Assembly (NCBI GenBank): GCA_905193085.1
Contig: CAJJNI010000061.1
Location: 1 to 12,036 of the forward strand
Direction: 5' to 3'
Source: an uncultured Lachnospiraceae bacterium
GTDB taxonomy: Bacteria > Bacillota > Clostridia > Lachnospirales > Lachnospiraceae
DNA length: 12,036 nt
Made by a program: the position numbers and the translations under genes. The notes under the pieces are model-generated. The model was not told the DNA's origin. It made no database searches and worked only from the letters and a program-made list of their open reading frames with translations. Numbering within the stretch: the stretch's first letter is position 1; each line of letters starts with the position of its first letter. Below, piece after piece: positions 1 to 7,369 of the stretch.

Positions 1-371
1 CTATGGAATTATGTTTATATAAATATGTAGAAGAAATAGTGGTCTTAAAACAGGAAGTAGAGAAAGTGCTTGCTGATTCTCCATTTAAATGTGATTCAGG
101 GCTTGAATTTGAAGCAGAATTCAACGGGGAGTTATCCTTAAGCGAAAAAAATAAGTTGTCACAATGGTATTTAAAGGAAATAAATGCAAAAACAGTTTCT
201 GACAGAAAGGATTCAGATATATATACTATTTATGCGTATACAAAATATATCAGCGATTATCAGATAGTGGATGGCAATGCGGTAAATGTAAATCTGATAT
301 TTAATTACGATGAAGAAAAGAAAATCACGCATTTTTATATGGCAACACCGTATTTTCAAAGAGAATATTAA
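1..371 (+). CDS. YwmB-like protein, C-terminal part (5' truncated)
   Basis: The reading frame is open to the left edge. The first ATG, at 3, has no ribosome site in view and is probably internal, so only about the last 123 residues are seen. The C-terminal pattern, an aromatic/Thr stretch YAYTKYISDY, then GNAVNVNLIFNYDE and a final TP...EY, resembles the end of the YwmB family (DUF1779, called 'TATA-box binding-like' for its fold). These are secreted or envelope proteins of Firmicutes with unclear function, often near murA/spoIID. No signal peptide can be checked because the start is missing. The match is from recalled family patterns, not an alignment. It could instead be an unrelated lipoprotein-like fragment. 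The gene ends 58 nt before the next start. Confidence 0.5.
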   Translation, partial: MELCLYKYVEEIVVLKQEVEKVLADSPFKCDSGLEFEAEFNGELSLSEKNKLSQWYLKEINAKTVSDRKDSDIYTIYAYTKYISDYQIVDGNAVNVNLIFNYDEEKKITHFYMATPYFQREY

Positions 372-375
372 GTAA

Positions 376-405
376 CATATATAATTCCAGTGAATATCAT
401 ATAAT
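376..405 (+). promoter_or_regulatory. Candidate sporulation-type (sigma-E-like) or sigma-A promoter
   Basis: CATATAAT at 398-405 matches the sigma-E -10 pattern CATACAAT at 7 of 8 positions and also contains a perfect sigma-A TATAAT (400-405). An ATATAT at 377-382 lies 15 nt upstream, where sigma-E promoters carry an ATATT-like -35. No TTGACA-like -35 is seen at 16-18 nt spacing, which favours the sporulation reading. The start site would fall near 412, just before the ribosome site of the 430 gene. Based on motif only. Confidence 0.35.
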
Positions 406-429
406 GAAAGTTCATAATGGAGATGAATT

Positions 430-1320
430 ATGTCAACCATGAGATTTGGTGATATTCCAGAGTGTTACAGAGAAAAGTTAAATCTGCATTATCAGGAAGC
501 AGACAGTAATACTGCTGTTAAAGACAGTGCTGAGAGTGAAAATGAATCGGCTGCTGAAAATTCAGTTATTGAAGAATCGGTAATTGTTGAGCAGGAAGTA
601 TCAGAAGAAAATCAGTTTGGAGATAATGAACTGATAGAAGAAAATGAACAGGTAGAAAAAAATGTCGAAATAGAAGAATCTGTTGAAAGTGAAGCTGATA
701 TTGAAGTTCAGTCCTGCAGGCATGGAAACTGTGCGCCACCACCACCGCAAAGACCGGGGTGCCGACATGGAAACTGCCCACCGCCACCGCCGCAAAGACC
801 GGGGTGCCGACATGGAAACTGCCCGCCACCACCGCCACCACATCATCCATATCCGCAATATCCGTTCCATCCGTGTCCAATGGGAGCATTTTGCCCAAGA
901 GGTAATAACTTTATGACTCCGATGCCGTATTTCAGAACATATCCGGGCAGCTTAAGGTTCCAGCAGGAAACAGAAGATATGATGGACATTGACAGACTTG
1001 CGCAGAATTATCCGGAGACTGCAAGACAGATTCAGATGCTTGTAGATGAGCAGGCAGATCGTATGGATTATGACGGAAGCATGATGTTTGATGAGTCACC
1101 TGACAAAGTTATGACTGACAGAATAGTAAATGATTTGTATGACCGTCTTATGAGAGAAAATGAGCAGAACAGAGCAGACCAGTCTAAACAGAATGCAAGC
1201 TGTGAACTGTGTACAAATCCTGCAAATGAACAGCTTTTAAAAGAATTAATACTGGTTCTTTTATATCAGGAAATGTATAAAAGAAGATGCAAAAACAGAA
1301 GATGTAACCGCTGGTGGTAA
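430..1320 (+). CDS. Acidic, Cys/His/Pro-repeat protein, possible spore-coat type
   Basis: No function is recognised with confidence. The 296-residue product has no signal peptide or clear transmembrane helix. Residues about 20-94 are strongly acidic (Glu/Asp/Ser rich). Residues 96-136 hold three copies of CRHGNC followed by polyproline, then a Pro/His/Tyr/Cys-rich stretch to about 158. Residues 185-240 are a compact, probably helical region with YPETARQIQ and GSMMFDESPDK. The tail holds CELC (258-261), a hydrophobic helix, and a basic Cys/Trp end (CKNRRCNRWW). The start is set by GGAG at 419-422, 7 nt before ATG. The C-terminal two thirds look like hypothetical proteins I associate with Lachnospiraceae, but I cannot verify this. 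Cys/His richness, low complexity and the sigma-E-like promoter fit a spore-coat or exosporium protein; that role is inference. The Cys/His motifs could also bind metal. Confidence 0.85.
   Translation: MSTMRFGDIPECYREKLNLHYQEADSNTAVKDSAESENESAAENSVIEESVIVEQEVSEENQFGDNELIEENEQVEKNVEIEESVESEADIEVQSCRHGNCAPPPPQRPGCRHGNCPPPPPQRPGCRHGNCPPPPPPHHPYPQYPFHPCPMGAFCPRGNNFMTPMPYFRTYPGSLRFQQETEDMMDIDRLAQNYPETARQIQMLVDEQADRMDYDGSMMFDESPDKVMTDRIVNDLYDRLMRENEQNRADQSKQNASCELCTNPANEQLLKELILVLLYQEMYKRRCKNRRCNRWW
715..837 (+). repeat. In-frame 45-bp tandem repeat (CRHGNC-polyPro unit)
   Basis: Three in-frame units begin at 715, 760 and 805 with a 45-bp period. Each encodes CRHGNC followed by prolines; the first two end in QRPG, while the third runs into more prolines and histidines. 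The second and third units share long identical DNA, for example GGGGTGCCGACATGGAAACT at each boundary, suggesting recent duplication. Such arrays can change copy number by slippage without breaking the frame. Confidence 0.9.
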
Positions 1321-1367
1321 AAAAAGCTTGCAATATATGCCGATAATTGTTACTATACATGTTAGAT

Positions 1368-1389
1368 GTGGAAAGTGTTCCGTTTTTTT
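1368..1389 (+). terminator. Weak candidate intrinsic terminator
   Basis: GGAA (1370-1373) pairs with TTCC (1378-1381) around loop AGTG, extendable by two G-T wobbles, followed at 1383-1389 by seven Ts. The stem is short, so termination may be partial. It lies 48 nt after the stop at 1320 and could separate this gene from the 1433 gene. Confidence 0.4.
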
Positions 1390-1432
1390 ATGAAGTGTGT
1401 TGGTAACATAAGTTCTGACAGAAAGGATAGGC

Positions 1433-2107
1433 ATGGCAAAATTTATAGAAGTATTCGGGATAAAAATTGAAGCATATACTGTTAGGGAGAATATGCAGTT
1501 TTTGGAAGAGTTTGTTACAACAGATGATTTAAATATAGTAAGTGTTGTGTCTTCATATATGCTTATGGCTGCATCAGGAGATAAAGAGCTTTCTGATTTT
1601 ATAAAGAGCACAGATTTAAGAGTTATTGCAGATCCTGTTATTTTTGAAGTGGCAGAAGAAAGGTTTGAACAACAGTATGGGCAGGTAAAAAAGCAGGAGC
1701 TTGAAGAGCAGTTTTTAAGGTGCCTTATAAGAAAAAAGAAAAAAGTATTTTATGTTTGTGATAATGAAGAACAGAGAAAGAAATTTGAAAATTATATTCA
1801 GCAGAATTATTCAGATTTAATTATTGAAACATACGGTGATGGAATAGAAGAGGATAAAACAGAGCATATTATTAATAAAATAAATAGTGCTGATGCAGAT
1901 GTTCTGCTTTTGAATTTTCATTCGCCACAGCAGGAAAACTTTATTAATAACAATAAACATCTCCTGCATGTAAGACTATGTGTTTGTATGGGTGACGGAA
2001 TACGTTCAAAATACCCGGTAGGTCTTCGTATAAGCAAATTAAAAGGCTTGTTAGACCAGACTCTTTTTAAACGCAAAATTATGAAGTATAACGAATCAGA
2101 TAGGTGA
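1433..2107 (+). CDS. Divergent WecG/TagA/CpsF-fold protein
   Basis: The 224-residue protein follows the layout of the TagA/WecG family, which transfers ManNAc-type sugars to lipid-linked intermediates in teichoic acid or exopolysaccharide synthesis. NIVSVVSSYMLMAAS (34-48) corresponds to the family's N-terminal helix, ADP (66-68) to the active-site Asp loop, HSPQQE (163-168) to the GxPxQE motif, and MGDGIRSKYPVGLR (186-199) to the Gly-rich segment before the Arg-rich tail. It is clearly divergent: the loop usually DG is DP, the segment usually GA/GSPxQE is HSPQQE, and the normal LEWLYRL tail is LLDQTLFKRK. It may have changed substrate or lost activity. AAAGGA at 1422-1427 sets the start. No polysaccharide genes are adjacent, which is unusual for an active TagA. 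The family call is moderately sure, the function unsure. Confidence 0.65.
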   Translation: MAKFIEVFGIKIEAYTVRENMQFLEEFVTTDDLNIVSVVSSYMLMAASGDKELSDFIKSTDLRVIADPVIFEVAEERFEQQYGQVKKQELEEQFLRCLIRKKKKVFYVCDNEEQRKKFENYIQQNYSDLIIETYGDGIEEDKTEHIINKINSADADVLLLNFHSPQQENFINNNKHLLHVRLCVCMGDGIRSKYPVGLRISKLKGLLDQTLFKRKIMKYNESDR

Positions 2108-2151
2108 AAATAGAAGCAGAATCTCATCAAATAACTGGTGAGGTGGAAATA

Positions 2152-3009
2152 ATGCTCTATAAAGTTAAATTCAGTAAATTGTACCGGTTCATCAGAATTA
2201 TTCTGGGAACCGGTCTTTTAGCTTTTTCAGTAAAGTGTGTGTATGACCCATGTGGACTTGTAATAGGCGGTTTTTCAGGAATTGCGATAATCGTAAGAAA
2301 ACTTACACGTCCGTTTATTGATGGTGGTATTCCGCTTGGAGTTACTACATTTGTGCTGAATATTCCTTTTTTTATAATTTCCTGGTTCAAAATGGGAAAA
2401 GCATTTGTCAAAAGAACATTTGCTGCAACTGTTTTTTTGTCATTATGGCTCATGATTTTGCCACAATATTCACTTACAGGAAATGATTATATGCTGACTG
2501 CAATTGCCGGTGGTGTAACAGGCGGTGCAGGAATTGGACTTGTTTTGTCTGTCGGTACAACTACAGGTGGAACAGACATGGTTGCCACGCTTTTACAGAA
2601 AAAAATTCCTTATATATCAGTGGCACAGATAATGGTTGTAGTAGATGCTGCAATAGTATTGGCCAGCAGCGGTCTTTTTGGCGTATTTTCAATAATTTAT
2701 GCCGGAATTTCATTGTTTATACAGGGAAAAGTGTCAGACGGAATTGTTCTTGGAACACATTTTGCCAAAAGTGTGTTTATCATTACTGATAAGCCAAAAG
2801 AAATATCGTATGCAGTTTTAAAAGATTTAAACCGTGGAATGACATCAATGGAAGTTATGGGAGAATACACTGGGAAAAATAAAAGAATGTTGTTTTGTGT
2901 TGTCTCCAAAAAAGAAATAATTAAATTAAAAGACATAGTAAACCGATATGATAATAAGGCTTTTGTTATTGTCAGTGAAGCAAAAGAAGTTCTGGGAGAA
3001 GGATTTTGA
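2152..3009 (+). CDS. YitT family membrane protein (DUF161 + DUF2179)
   Basis: This 285-residue protein matches the usual YitT size and architecture. Residues about 11-200 hold five to six hydrophobic segments with Gly-rich motifs GGFSGIAII (39-47) and GGVTGGAGIG (120-129), followed by TTTGGTD (136-142). The cytoplasmic C-terminal domain, about 207-278 (VFIITDKPKEI to FVIVSEAKEV), is the DUF2179 fold. YitT proteins are widespread in Firmicutes and often duplicated; their substrate is not established. The start is ATG 2152, with AGGTGG at 2141-2146. The longer GTG start at 2104, which overlaps the upstream stop, has no ribosome site and would add 16 polar residues. The 44-nt gap to the previous gene suggests cotranscription. 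Confidence 0.9.
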   Translation: MLYKVKFSKLYRFIRIILGTGLLAFSVKCVYDPCGLVIGGFSGIAIIVRKLTRPFIDGGIPLGVTTFVLNIPFFIISWFKMGKAFVKRTFAATVFLSLWLMILPQYSLTGNDYMLTAIAGGVTGGAGIGLVLSVGTTTGGTDMVATLLQKKIPYISVAQIMVVVDAAIVLASSGLFGVFSIIYAGISLFIQGKVSDGIVLGTHFAKSVFIITDKPKEISYAVLKDLNRGMTSMEVMGEYTGKNKRMLFCVVSKKEIIKLKDIVNRYDNKAFVIVSEAKEVLGEGF

Positions 3010-3127
3010 TGTAATCATAGAATCAGGTGATTTATGTAAAAAACATTTACGACATTACTATAAGGTATTAAATGGTAAAAAAATAGTCTGTTCGTAGTTA
3101 ATTTTTACAAAAAAAATAAAAATATTG

Positions 3128-3163
3128 CGAAAAAAATGTATATTTCCTCTTTATTTTTTTTCG
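3128..3163. promoter_or_regulatory. A/T-rich inverted repeat before the regulator gene
   Basis: CGAAAAAAA (3128-3136) is the exact reverse complement of TTTTTTTCG (3155-3163), separated by 18 nt. It overlaps the -35 zone of the candidate promoter at 3150-3178. It could be an operator for the downstream regulator or a terminator for the YitT gene. The rest of the 3010-3218 gap is very A/T rich and shows no further clear element. Confidence 0.3.
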
Positions 3164-3178
3164 GTTTTGAATTATTAT
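3150..3178 (+). promoter_or_regulatory. Candidate promoter of the regulator-ftsEX block
   Basis: TATTAT at 3173-3178 matches the -10 consensus at 5 of 6 positions. At 17-nt spacing the -35 zone is TTTATT (3150-3155), a poor match, as expected for a promoter needing an activator. The start would be near 3185, giving a leader of about 34 nt. Confidence 0.3.
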
Positions 3179-3218
3179 AGAATAAGCAATAGTAAAAACA
3201 GTAAAGGATGATGAGGCG

Positions 3219-4307
3219 ATGATATCAAACCAGATTTTACAAAATACAGTTGACGGATTAAAAGAAATTACAGGAATTGATTTGAGTATATGCGATATGG
3301 AGGGAAAGGTAATTGCGAGTACATTTGCTGACAGCAGACAGGTTGATAATAATGCGGTTACGCTTTTTTCACAGTCAGAAGCAGACAGTCAGATTAAACA
3401 GGGTGGGCAGTATTTTAAGATTTATGATGAAAAACATCCGGAATATATTCTGATTGTCAATGGAGTTGGAGAAGAAGTTACAATGGTTGGCAAGCTTGCT
3501 GTATTTCAGATACAGAATCTTCTCGTTGCTTATAAGGAAAGATTTGATAAGGATAATTTTGTTAAAAATCTCCTGTTGGACAATCTGTTATTAATTGATA
3601 TATATAATCGTGCAAAAAAACTTCATATTCAGACCGATGCAAAGAGAGTAGTTATTGTTATAGAAGCTAAAGGCGCAAATGATACAGGAGTTCTTGAACA
3701 GGTTCGTTCATTATTTGCAACCAGACATGATGATTTTGTTACAGCAGTAGATGAAGACAATGTAATAATCGTCAGAACAATTGATGAAAATGAAGGATAT
3801 GAAGAATTGAATAAACTTGCACAGGCAGTGTTAAGTAATATTGATTCTAATGGTGCAAAGGATTATCATATTGCAATAGGAACAATAATAGGTGATATTA
3901 AGGAAGTTTCTCGTTCTTATAAAGAAGCTAAGATGGCGCTTGAGGTAGGTAAAATATTTTTTGCAGATAAGAATATTGTCACATACAGCACACTTGGAAT
4001 AGGACGACTTATATATCAGCTTCCGATATCCCTTTGCAAAATGTTTATCAAAGAAATATTTGACAACAAGTCACCTGATGATTTTGATGAAGAGACTCTT
4101 ACAACAATCAATAAATTTTTTGCGAACAGTCTCAATGTATCAGAGACATCAAGACAGCTCTATATTCATAGAAATACACTTGTATACAGACTTGACAAAT
4201 TACAGAAGAATACAGGGCTCGACCTTAGAGTATTTGAAGATGCAATTACATTAAAAATTGCACTTATGGTAGTAAAATATATGAATTATATGGAAGAACA
4301 TGATTGA
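3219..4307 (+). CDS. PucR/CdaR-type transcriptional regulator
   Basis: This 362-residue cytoplasmic DNA-binding protein has the three-part layout of the sugar-diacid regulator (CdaR/PucR) class. Residues 1 to about 105 resemble the diacid-recognition sensor, with ITGIDLSICDMEGKVIAST. Residues about 140-255 form a GGDEF-like, non-cyclase domain ending near SYKEAKMALEVG. Residues about 300-355 are the PucR helix-turn-helix, LNVSETSRQLYIHRNTLVYR followed by a helix that extends to the end. Known members sense small carboxylates or related metabolites and usually activate catabolic or transport operons; the ligand here cannot be told. AAAGGATGATGAGG (3203-3216) precedes ATG. No catabolic genes are nearby. 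Only 14 nt separate its stop from ftsE, so it probably heads, and may control, the division and cell-wall operon; that is inference. Confidence 0.88.
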   Translation: MISNQILQNTVDGLKEITGIDLSICDMEGKVIASTFADSRQVDNNAVTLFSQSEADSQIKQGGQYFKIYDEKHPEYILIVNGVGEEVTMVGKLAVFQIQNLLVAYKERFDKDNFVKNLLLDNLLLIDIYNRAKKLHIQTDAKRVVIVIEAKGANDTGVLEQVRSLFATRHDDFVTAVDEDNVIIVRTIDENEGYEELNKLAQAVLSNIDSNGAKDYHIAIGTIIGDIKEVSRSYKEAKMALEVGKIFFADKNIVTYSTLGIGRLIYQLPISLCKMFIKEIFDNKSPDDFDEETLTTINKFFANSLNVSETSRQLYIHRNTLVYRLDKLQKNTGLDLRVFEDAITLKIALMVVKYMNYMEEHD

Positions 4308-4321
4308 TTTTTGGAGGCAGT

Positions 4322-5008
4322 ATGATTAGTTTAAAGAATGTCAGTAAAGAATATTCTGCCGGTATACCAGCTGTAAAGAATGTCAATCTTCAGATAGAAG
4401 ATGGAGAATTTGTATTTATAGTTGGAAATAGTGGTTCGGGTAAATCAACATTGATAAAGTTATTGTTGAAAGAACTTGAACCTACTGAAGGAACCGTTGT
4501 AGTTAATGATATAGAATTAAATAATTTAAAACACAAAAACATACCAAAGTTCAGAAGAGAGATTGGTGTTGTATTTCAGGATTTCCGTCTGTTAAAGGAC
4601 AGAAGTATTTATGAAAATGTAGCTTTTGCACAGAGAATCATAGAAAGACCGCCTAAAAAAATAAAAAAGCGTGTGCCAGAGATGTTAAAACTTGTCGGGC
4701 TTGCCGAGAAATACCGTTCTTTTCCAAAAGAACTTTCAGGAGGTGAGCAGCAGAGAGTTGCTGTTGCGAGAGCGCTTATAAATGAACCAAAATTATTGTT
4801 GGCAGATGAACCTACCGGAAATCTTGACAGCAGTAACTCATGGGAAATAATGAGGCTGTTAGATGCAGTAAATAAGAGAGGCACCACTGTGTTAGTTGTG
4901 ACTCACAACCGCGAAATCGTCAGGAAAATGCAAAAGCGGGTAATCACAATGAAAAAGGGTGTAATAATAAGTGATACTCCGGAAGGCGGTGGAACAGGTG
5001 AGAATTAG
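4322..5008 (+). CDS. ftsE: Cell division ATP-binding protein FtsE
   Basis: FtsE is the cytoplasmic ATPase of the FtsEX complex, which uses ATP to switch on extracellular peptidoglycan hydrolases rather than to transport a substrate. The 228-residue product has every ABC motif: Walker A GNSGSGKST (35-43), Q-loop FQD (85-87), signature LSGGEQQRV (138-146), Walker B LLLADE with catalytic Glu163, D-loop and switch His195 (VVTHN). The length is typical for the family. The start at ATG 4322 is set by GGAGG at 4313-4317; a TTG at 4304 overlaps the upstream stop and lacks a ribosome site. The 3' end overlaps ftsX by 11 nt, indicating translational coupling. LolD/MacB-type ATPases look similar, but the FtsX partner settles the call. 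Confidence 0.96.
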   Translation: MISLKNVSKEYSAGIPAVKNVNLQIEDGEFVFIVGNSGSGKSTLIKLLLKELEPTEGTVVVNDIELNNLKHKNIPKFRREIGVVFQDFRLLKDRSIYENVAFAQRIIERPPKKIKKRVPEMLKLVGLAEKYRSFPKELSGGEQQRVAVARALINEPKLLLADEPTGNLDSSNSWEIMRLLDAVNKRGTTVLVVTHNREIVRKMQKRVITMKKGVIISDTPEGGGTGEN

Positions 5009-5900
5009 TACATTATTTTATTTATTCAAACAGGGACTGAAAAATATTAAAAGAAATAAAATGTTTTCCCTGGCTTCAGTTGCCACAATGGCGGCCTGCA
5101 TATTTTTGTTTGGCTGCTTTTTTTCGGTTGTAGTGAATTTTAAATACATGGTTCACAAGGCGGAGGAAGGTGTGGCTGTAACAGTATTTTTTGATGAAGA
5201 TGTAACCGAGGCGAGGATTACCCAGATAGGAAAATTATTGTCGGACAGACCGGAAGCATCAAAGATAACTTATGTGTCAGCGGACGAAGCGTGGGAAAGT
5301 TATCAGAAAGAATATTTTGGAGATAATGCACAGCTTGCAGAAGGATTCAAGGAGGACAACCCGCTGGCTGATTCGGACCACTATGAAGTATATTTGAATG
5401 ATGTTGCCAAACAGGATTCACTTGTAAAATATATTCAGAATATTGATGGTGTAAGAAAAGTAAATTATTCATCAGCAGTTGCAGATACATTGTCTGATGT
5501 AAATATACTTATCGGTTATATTTCAGTTGCTGTTATAGTAATACTGCTCGCAGTTGCGGTATTCCTTATAAGTAATACGGTAACAATCGGTATTTCTGTA
5601 AGAAAAGAAGAAATTGCAATAATGAAACTTATAGGTGCAACAGATTACTTTGTCCGTTCTCCATTTGTAATAGAAGGAGCAATAATAGGACTTGTGGGTT
5701 CTTCATTTCCATTAATTGTTGTTTACTATTTGTACAGAAATGTAGTATCATTTGTATTAGAAAAATTTACGATACTTTCATTAGATTTTGTGCCGGTAAG
5801 TCATATATTTTCATATCTTGTGCCGGTATCACTTATAATAGGATTAGGTGTAGGTCTTTTAGGAAGTATTTCTACTATTCGTAAGCATCTTAAAGTTTAA
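4998..5900 (+). CDS. ftsX: Cell division protein FtsX
   Basis: FtsX is the membrane half of FtsEX; its extracellular loop binds the hydrolase or its coiled coil and relays ATP-driven movement. The 300-residue protein shows a short cytoplasmic N-terminus (LFKQGLKNIKRNKMFSLAS), TM1 at about 24-47, an extracellular domain at about 48-170, and TM2-4 at about 172-193, 222-247 and 268-292. The cytoplasmic segment EEIAIMKLIGAT, between TM2 and TM3, is typical of FtsX. I place the start at GTG 4998, giving MRISTLFYLF, as usual for clostridial FtsX, with AAGGCGG and GGAA just upstream. Earlier in-frame GTGs at 4971 and 4989 lie deeper inside ftsE and would add residues without family support. It is followed by a gap of 95 nt before the M23 gene. 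Confidence 0.95.
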   Translation: MRISTLFYLFKQGLKNIKRNKMFSLASVATMAACIFLFGCFFSVVVNFKYMVHKAEEGVAVTVFFDEDVTEARITQIGKLLSDRPEASKITYVSADEAWESYQKEYFGDNAQLAEGFKEDNPLADSDHYEVYLNDVAKQDSLVKYIQNIDGVRKVNYSSAVADTLSDVNILIGYISVAVIVILLAVAVFLISNTVTIGISVRKEEIAIMKLIGATDYFVRSPFVIEGAIIGLVGSSFPLIVVYYLYRNVVSFVLEKFTILSLDFVPVSHIFSYLVPVSLIIGLGVGLLGSISTIRKHLKV

Positions 5901-5919
5901 TTTATAAAAGGAAAGTAAC

Positions 5920-5949
5920 ATGGCGGATTGTATGTATTTATCTGTCTGA
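5920..5949 (+). CDS. Possible 9-residue leader ORF (MADCMYLSV)
   Basis: In the gap between ftsX and the M23 gene, AAAGGAAAG at 5907-5915 lies at good spacing before ATG 5920, opening a nine-codon frame that ends at TGA 5947. The ribosome site is stronger than that of the following M23 gene, which starts with GTG 46 nt later. It may be a leader peptide or the remnant of an old start; no family is recognisable in so short a product. Confidence 0.2.
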   Translation: MADCMYLSV

Positions 5950-5995
5950 AAAAATAAGATGCCGGATATACACTATGGAAGGATGAGCGTTTGAG

Positions 5996-7261
5996 GTGAA
6001 AAGACAAATAAAGGGCAGGGTGTTCCGGACTGTATTGTGTGGTGCTTTATGTGCGGCAGTTGCCATGCCGGTTTTTGCTGCAAATACAATTTCTGATGCA
6101 CAGAAAGAAAAATCAGAGCTTGAGGACCAGCTGGGTGATGTTGAAGATACTATAAGCAGTTTGAAATCGAAATCCCAGGATACAGAGCAGTATATGGAGC
6201 AGTTAGACAAGAAATTGTCTGAGATAACATTACAGCTTGTAGATTTAGAAGACCAGGTGGAAGCAAAACAGGCAGAGCTTGATGAAAATCAGAAAGCATT
6301 AGAGGAAGCAAAGCAGACTTCTGATGAGCAGTATGACAGCATGAAAAAAAGAATCAAGTTTCTGTATGAAAATGGAAATGAAGCATATCTTGAAATGATA
6401 TTAGAAGCAAAAAGTTTTGCAGATTTGGTAAATAAAGCAGATTTTGTAAAACAGATGTCAGAATATGACAGAAATATGCTTACTGAATATCAGCAGACAC
6501 AGCAGACAATAGCAGATAAGCAGGTTCAGATTGAAAAAGAGTATAAGCAGATTGAACAGTTACAGGCGCAGACACAAGAGCAGAAAGAGTCTGTAGAGGC
6601 AATATCTGCTGAAAAAGAAAAGGAATATCAGGCATATCAGAGTCAGATTAAAGAATCAGAAACTCTTGCTGCACAGGTGGAAGAAGAGATAGAAGCACAG
6701 GAAACTATAATTGCAAATCTGGAAGCAGAGGCAGCAAGAAAGAGAAAAGCTGAAGAAGAAGCTAAGGCAAAAGCCAAAGCAGCCGCGGCAGCTGCAGCAG
6801 CAAGTTCAAAATCATCAGCCTCTCAATCAACAGATACAACAGACACTTCAGCTTCATCTTCCGTATCCGCAAGTGGTTTTGTTTGGCCATGCCCGTCAAG
6901 TACAAGAGTAACAAGTGAATATGGGTATCGTATCCACCCATTGACAGGCACTAAGAAGATGCATAACGGAATAGATATAGGTGCTTCAACAGGAACACCT
7001 ATAGTTGCAGCTGCATCAGGAACTGTTGCAGCCGCATCATATAATTCATCAATGGGAAATTATGTTATGATAGACCATGGTGATTCATTATACACAGTTT
7101 ATATGCACTGTTCTGCATTTAATGTGTCAGCAGGTGATACAGTTTCAGCAGGCAGCACAATTGCATTTGTCGGTTCAACGGGTAACTCAACAGGACCGCA
7201 TTTACATTTTTCAGTAAGATTGAACGGTTCATATGTAAATCCGTGGAATTATGTAAACTAA
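5996..7261 (+). CDS. Secreted coiled-coil M23 peptidase (PcsB/CwlO-like, FtsEX partner)
   Basis: The product is a 421-residue exported peptidoglycan hydrolase. A signal peptide covers about 1-29 (cleavage near VFA-AN). Residues about 32-255 are a long coiled coil containing the conserved hairpin tip KFLYENGNEAYLEMILEAKS (121-140), as in PcsB, CwlO and EnvC, which bind FtsX. An Ala/Lys then Ser/Thr linker (about 250-292) leads to an M23 domain (about 295-421). Zinc ligands His323, Asp327 (HNGID) and His404 (PHLHF) and catalytic His371 and His402 are all present, so it should be an active endopeptidase, unlike EnvC. Position right after ftsEX supports control by that complex. Start GTG 5996 follows GGAAGGATGAG; upstream in-frame options are blocked by stops. 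B. subtilis CwlO and S. pneumoniae PcsB have NlpC/P60 or CHAP domains at this place, so here the catalytic domain differs. Confidence 0.93.
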   Translation: MKRQIKGRVFRTVLCGALCAAVAMPVFAANTISDAQKEKSELEDQLGDVEDTISSLKSKSQDTEQYMEQLDKKLSEITLQLVDLEDQVEAKQAELDENQKALEEAKQTSDEQYDSMKKRIKFLYENGNEAYLEMILEAKSFADLVNKADFVKQMSEYDRNMLTEYQQTQQTIADKQVQIEKEYKQIEQLQAQTQEQKESVEAISAEKEKEYQAYQSQIKESETLAAQVEEEIEAQETIIANLEAEAARKRKAEEEAKAKAKAAAAAAAASSKSSASQSTDTTDTSASSSVSASGFVWPCPSSTRVTSEYGYRIHPLTGTKKMHNGIDIGASTGTPIVAAASGTVAAASYNSSMGNYVMIDHGDSLYTVYMHCSAFNVSAGDTVSAGSTIAFVGSTGNSTGPHLHFSVRLNGSYVNPWNYVN

Positions 7262-7333
7262 TTCAGAGCTTTAAAGTTAAGAATTATTTATGTCTGTTTT
7301 TACAGTCGGCACACTGATGAACAATTAACGGGC

Positions 7334-7369
7334 ATGAATGCAGTGAATTATGAAAAAGGAGAAATTTAA
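7334..7369 (+). CDS. Possible 11-residue upstream ORF coupled to the S41 gene
   Basis: ATG 7334 opens MNAVNYEKGEI, whose stop TAA (7367-7369) shares its last base with ATG 7369 of the S41 gene. The TAATG overlap is typical of translational coupling, and the AAAGGAG ribosome site of the larger gene lies inside this frame. An ACGGG upstream is a weak ribosome site. Chance is a fair explanation. The 7262-7368 gap otherwise holds only a small CTGT/ACAG hairpin (7294-7305). Confidence 0.15.
   Translation: MNAVNYEKGEI

Noticed and set aside
566..916. Long open frames on both strands across the Pro/Cys repeat, some arginine/histidine rich
   Set aside because: They are shadows created by the 45-bp repeat; they lack ribosome sites and family features, and the 430-1320 frame is the coherent one.
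2104..2151. Longer YitT start at GTG 2104 overlapping the previous stop
   Set aside because: No ribosome site precedes it, while ATG 2152 has AGGTGG at good spacing and gives the normal N-terminus.
4304..4321. TTG start for FtsE at 4304
   Set aside because: It contains the GGAGG ribosome site itself and adds six residues not typical of FtsE; ATG 4322 is the supported start.
4971..4997. Longer FtsX start at GTG 4971 or 4989
   Set aside because: It would extend the overlap with ftsE without family support; GTG 4998 gives the typical MRIST N-terminus behind AAGGCGG.
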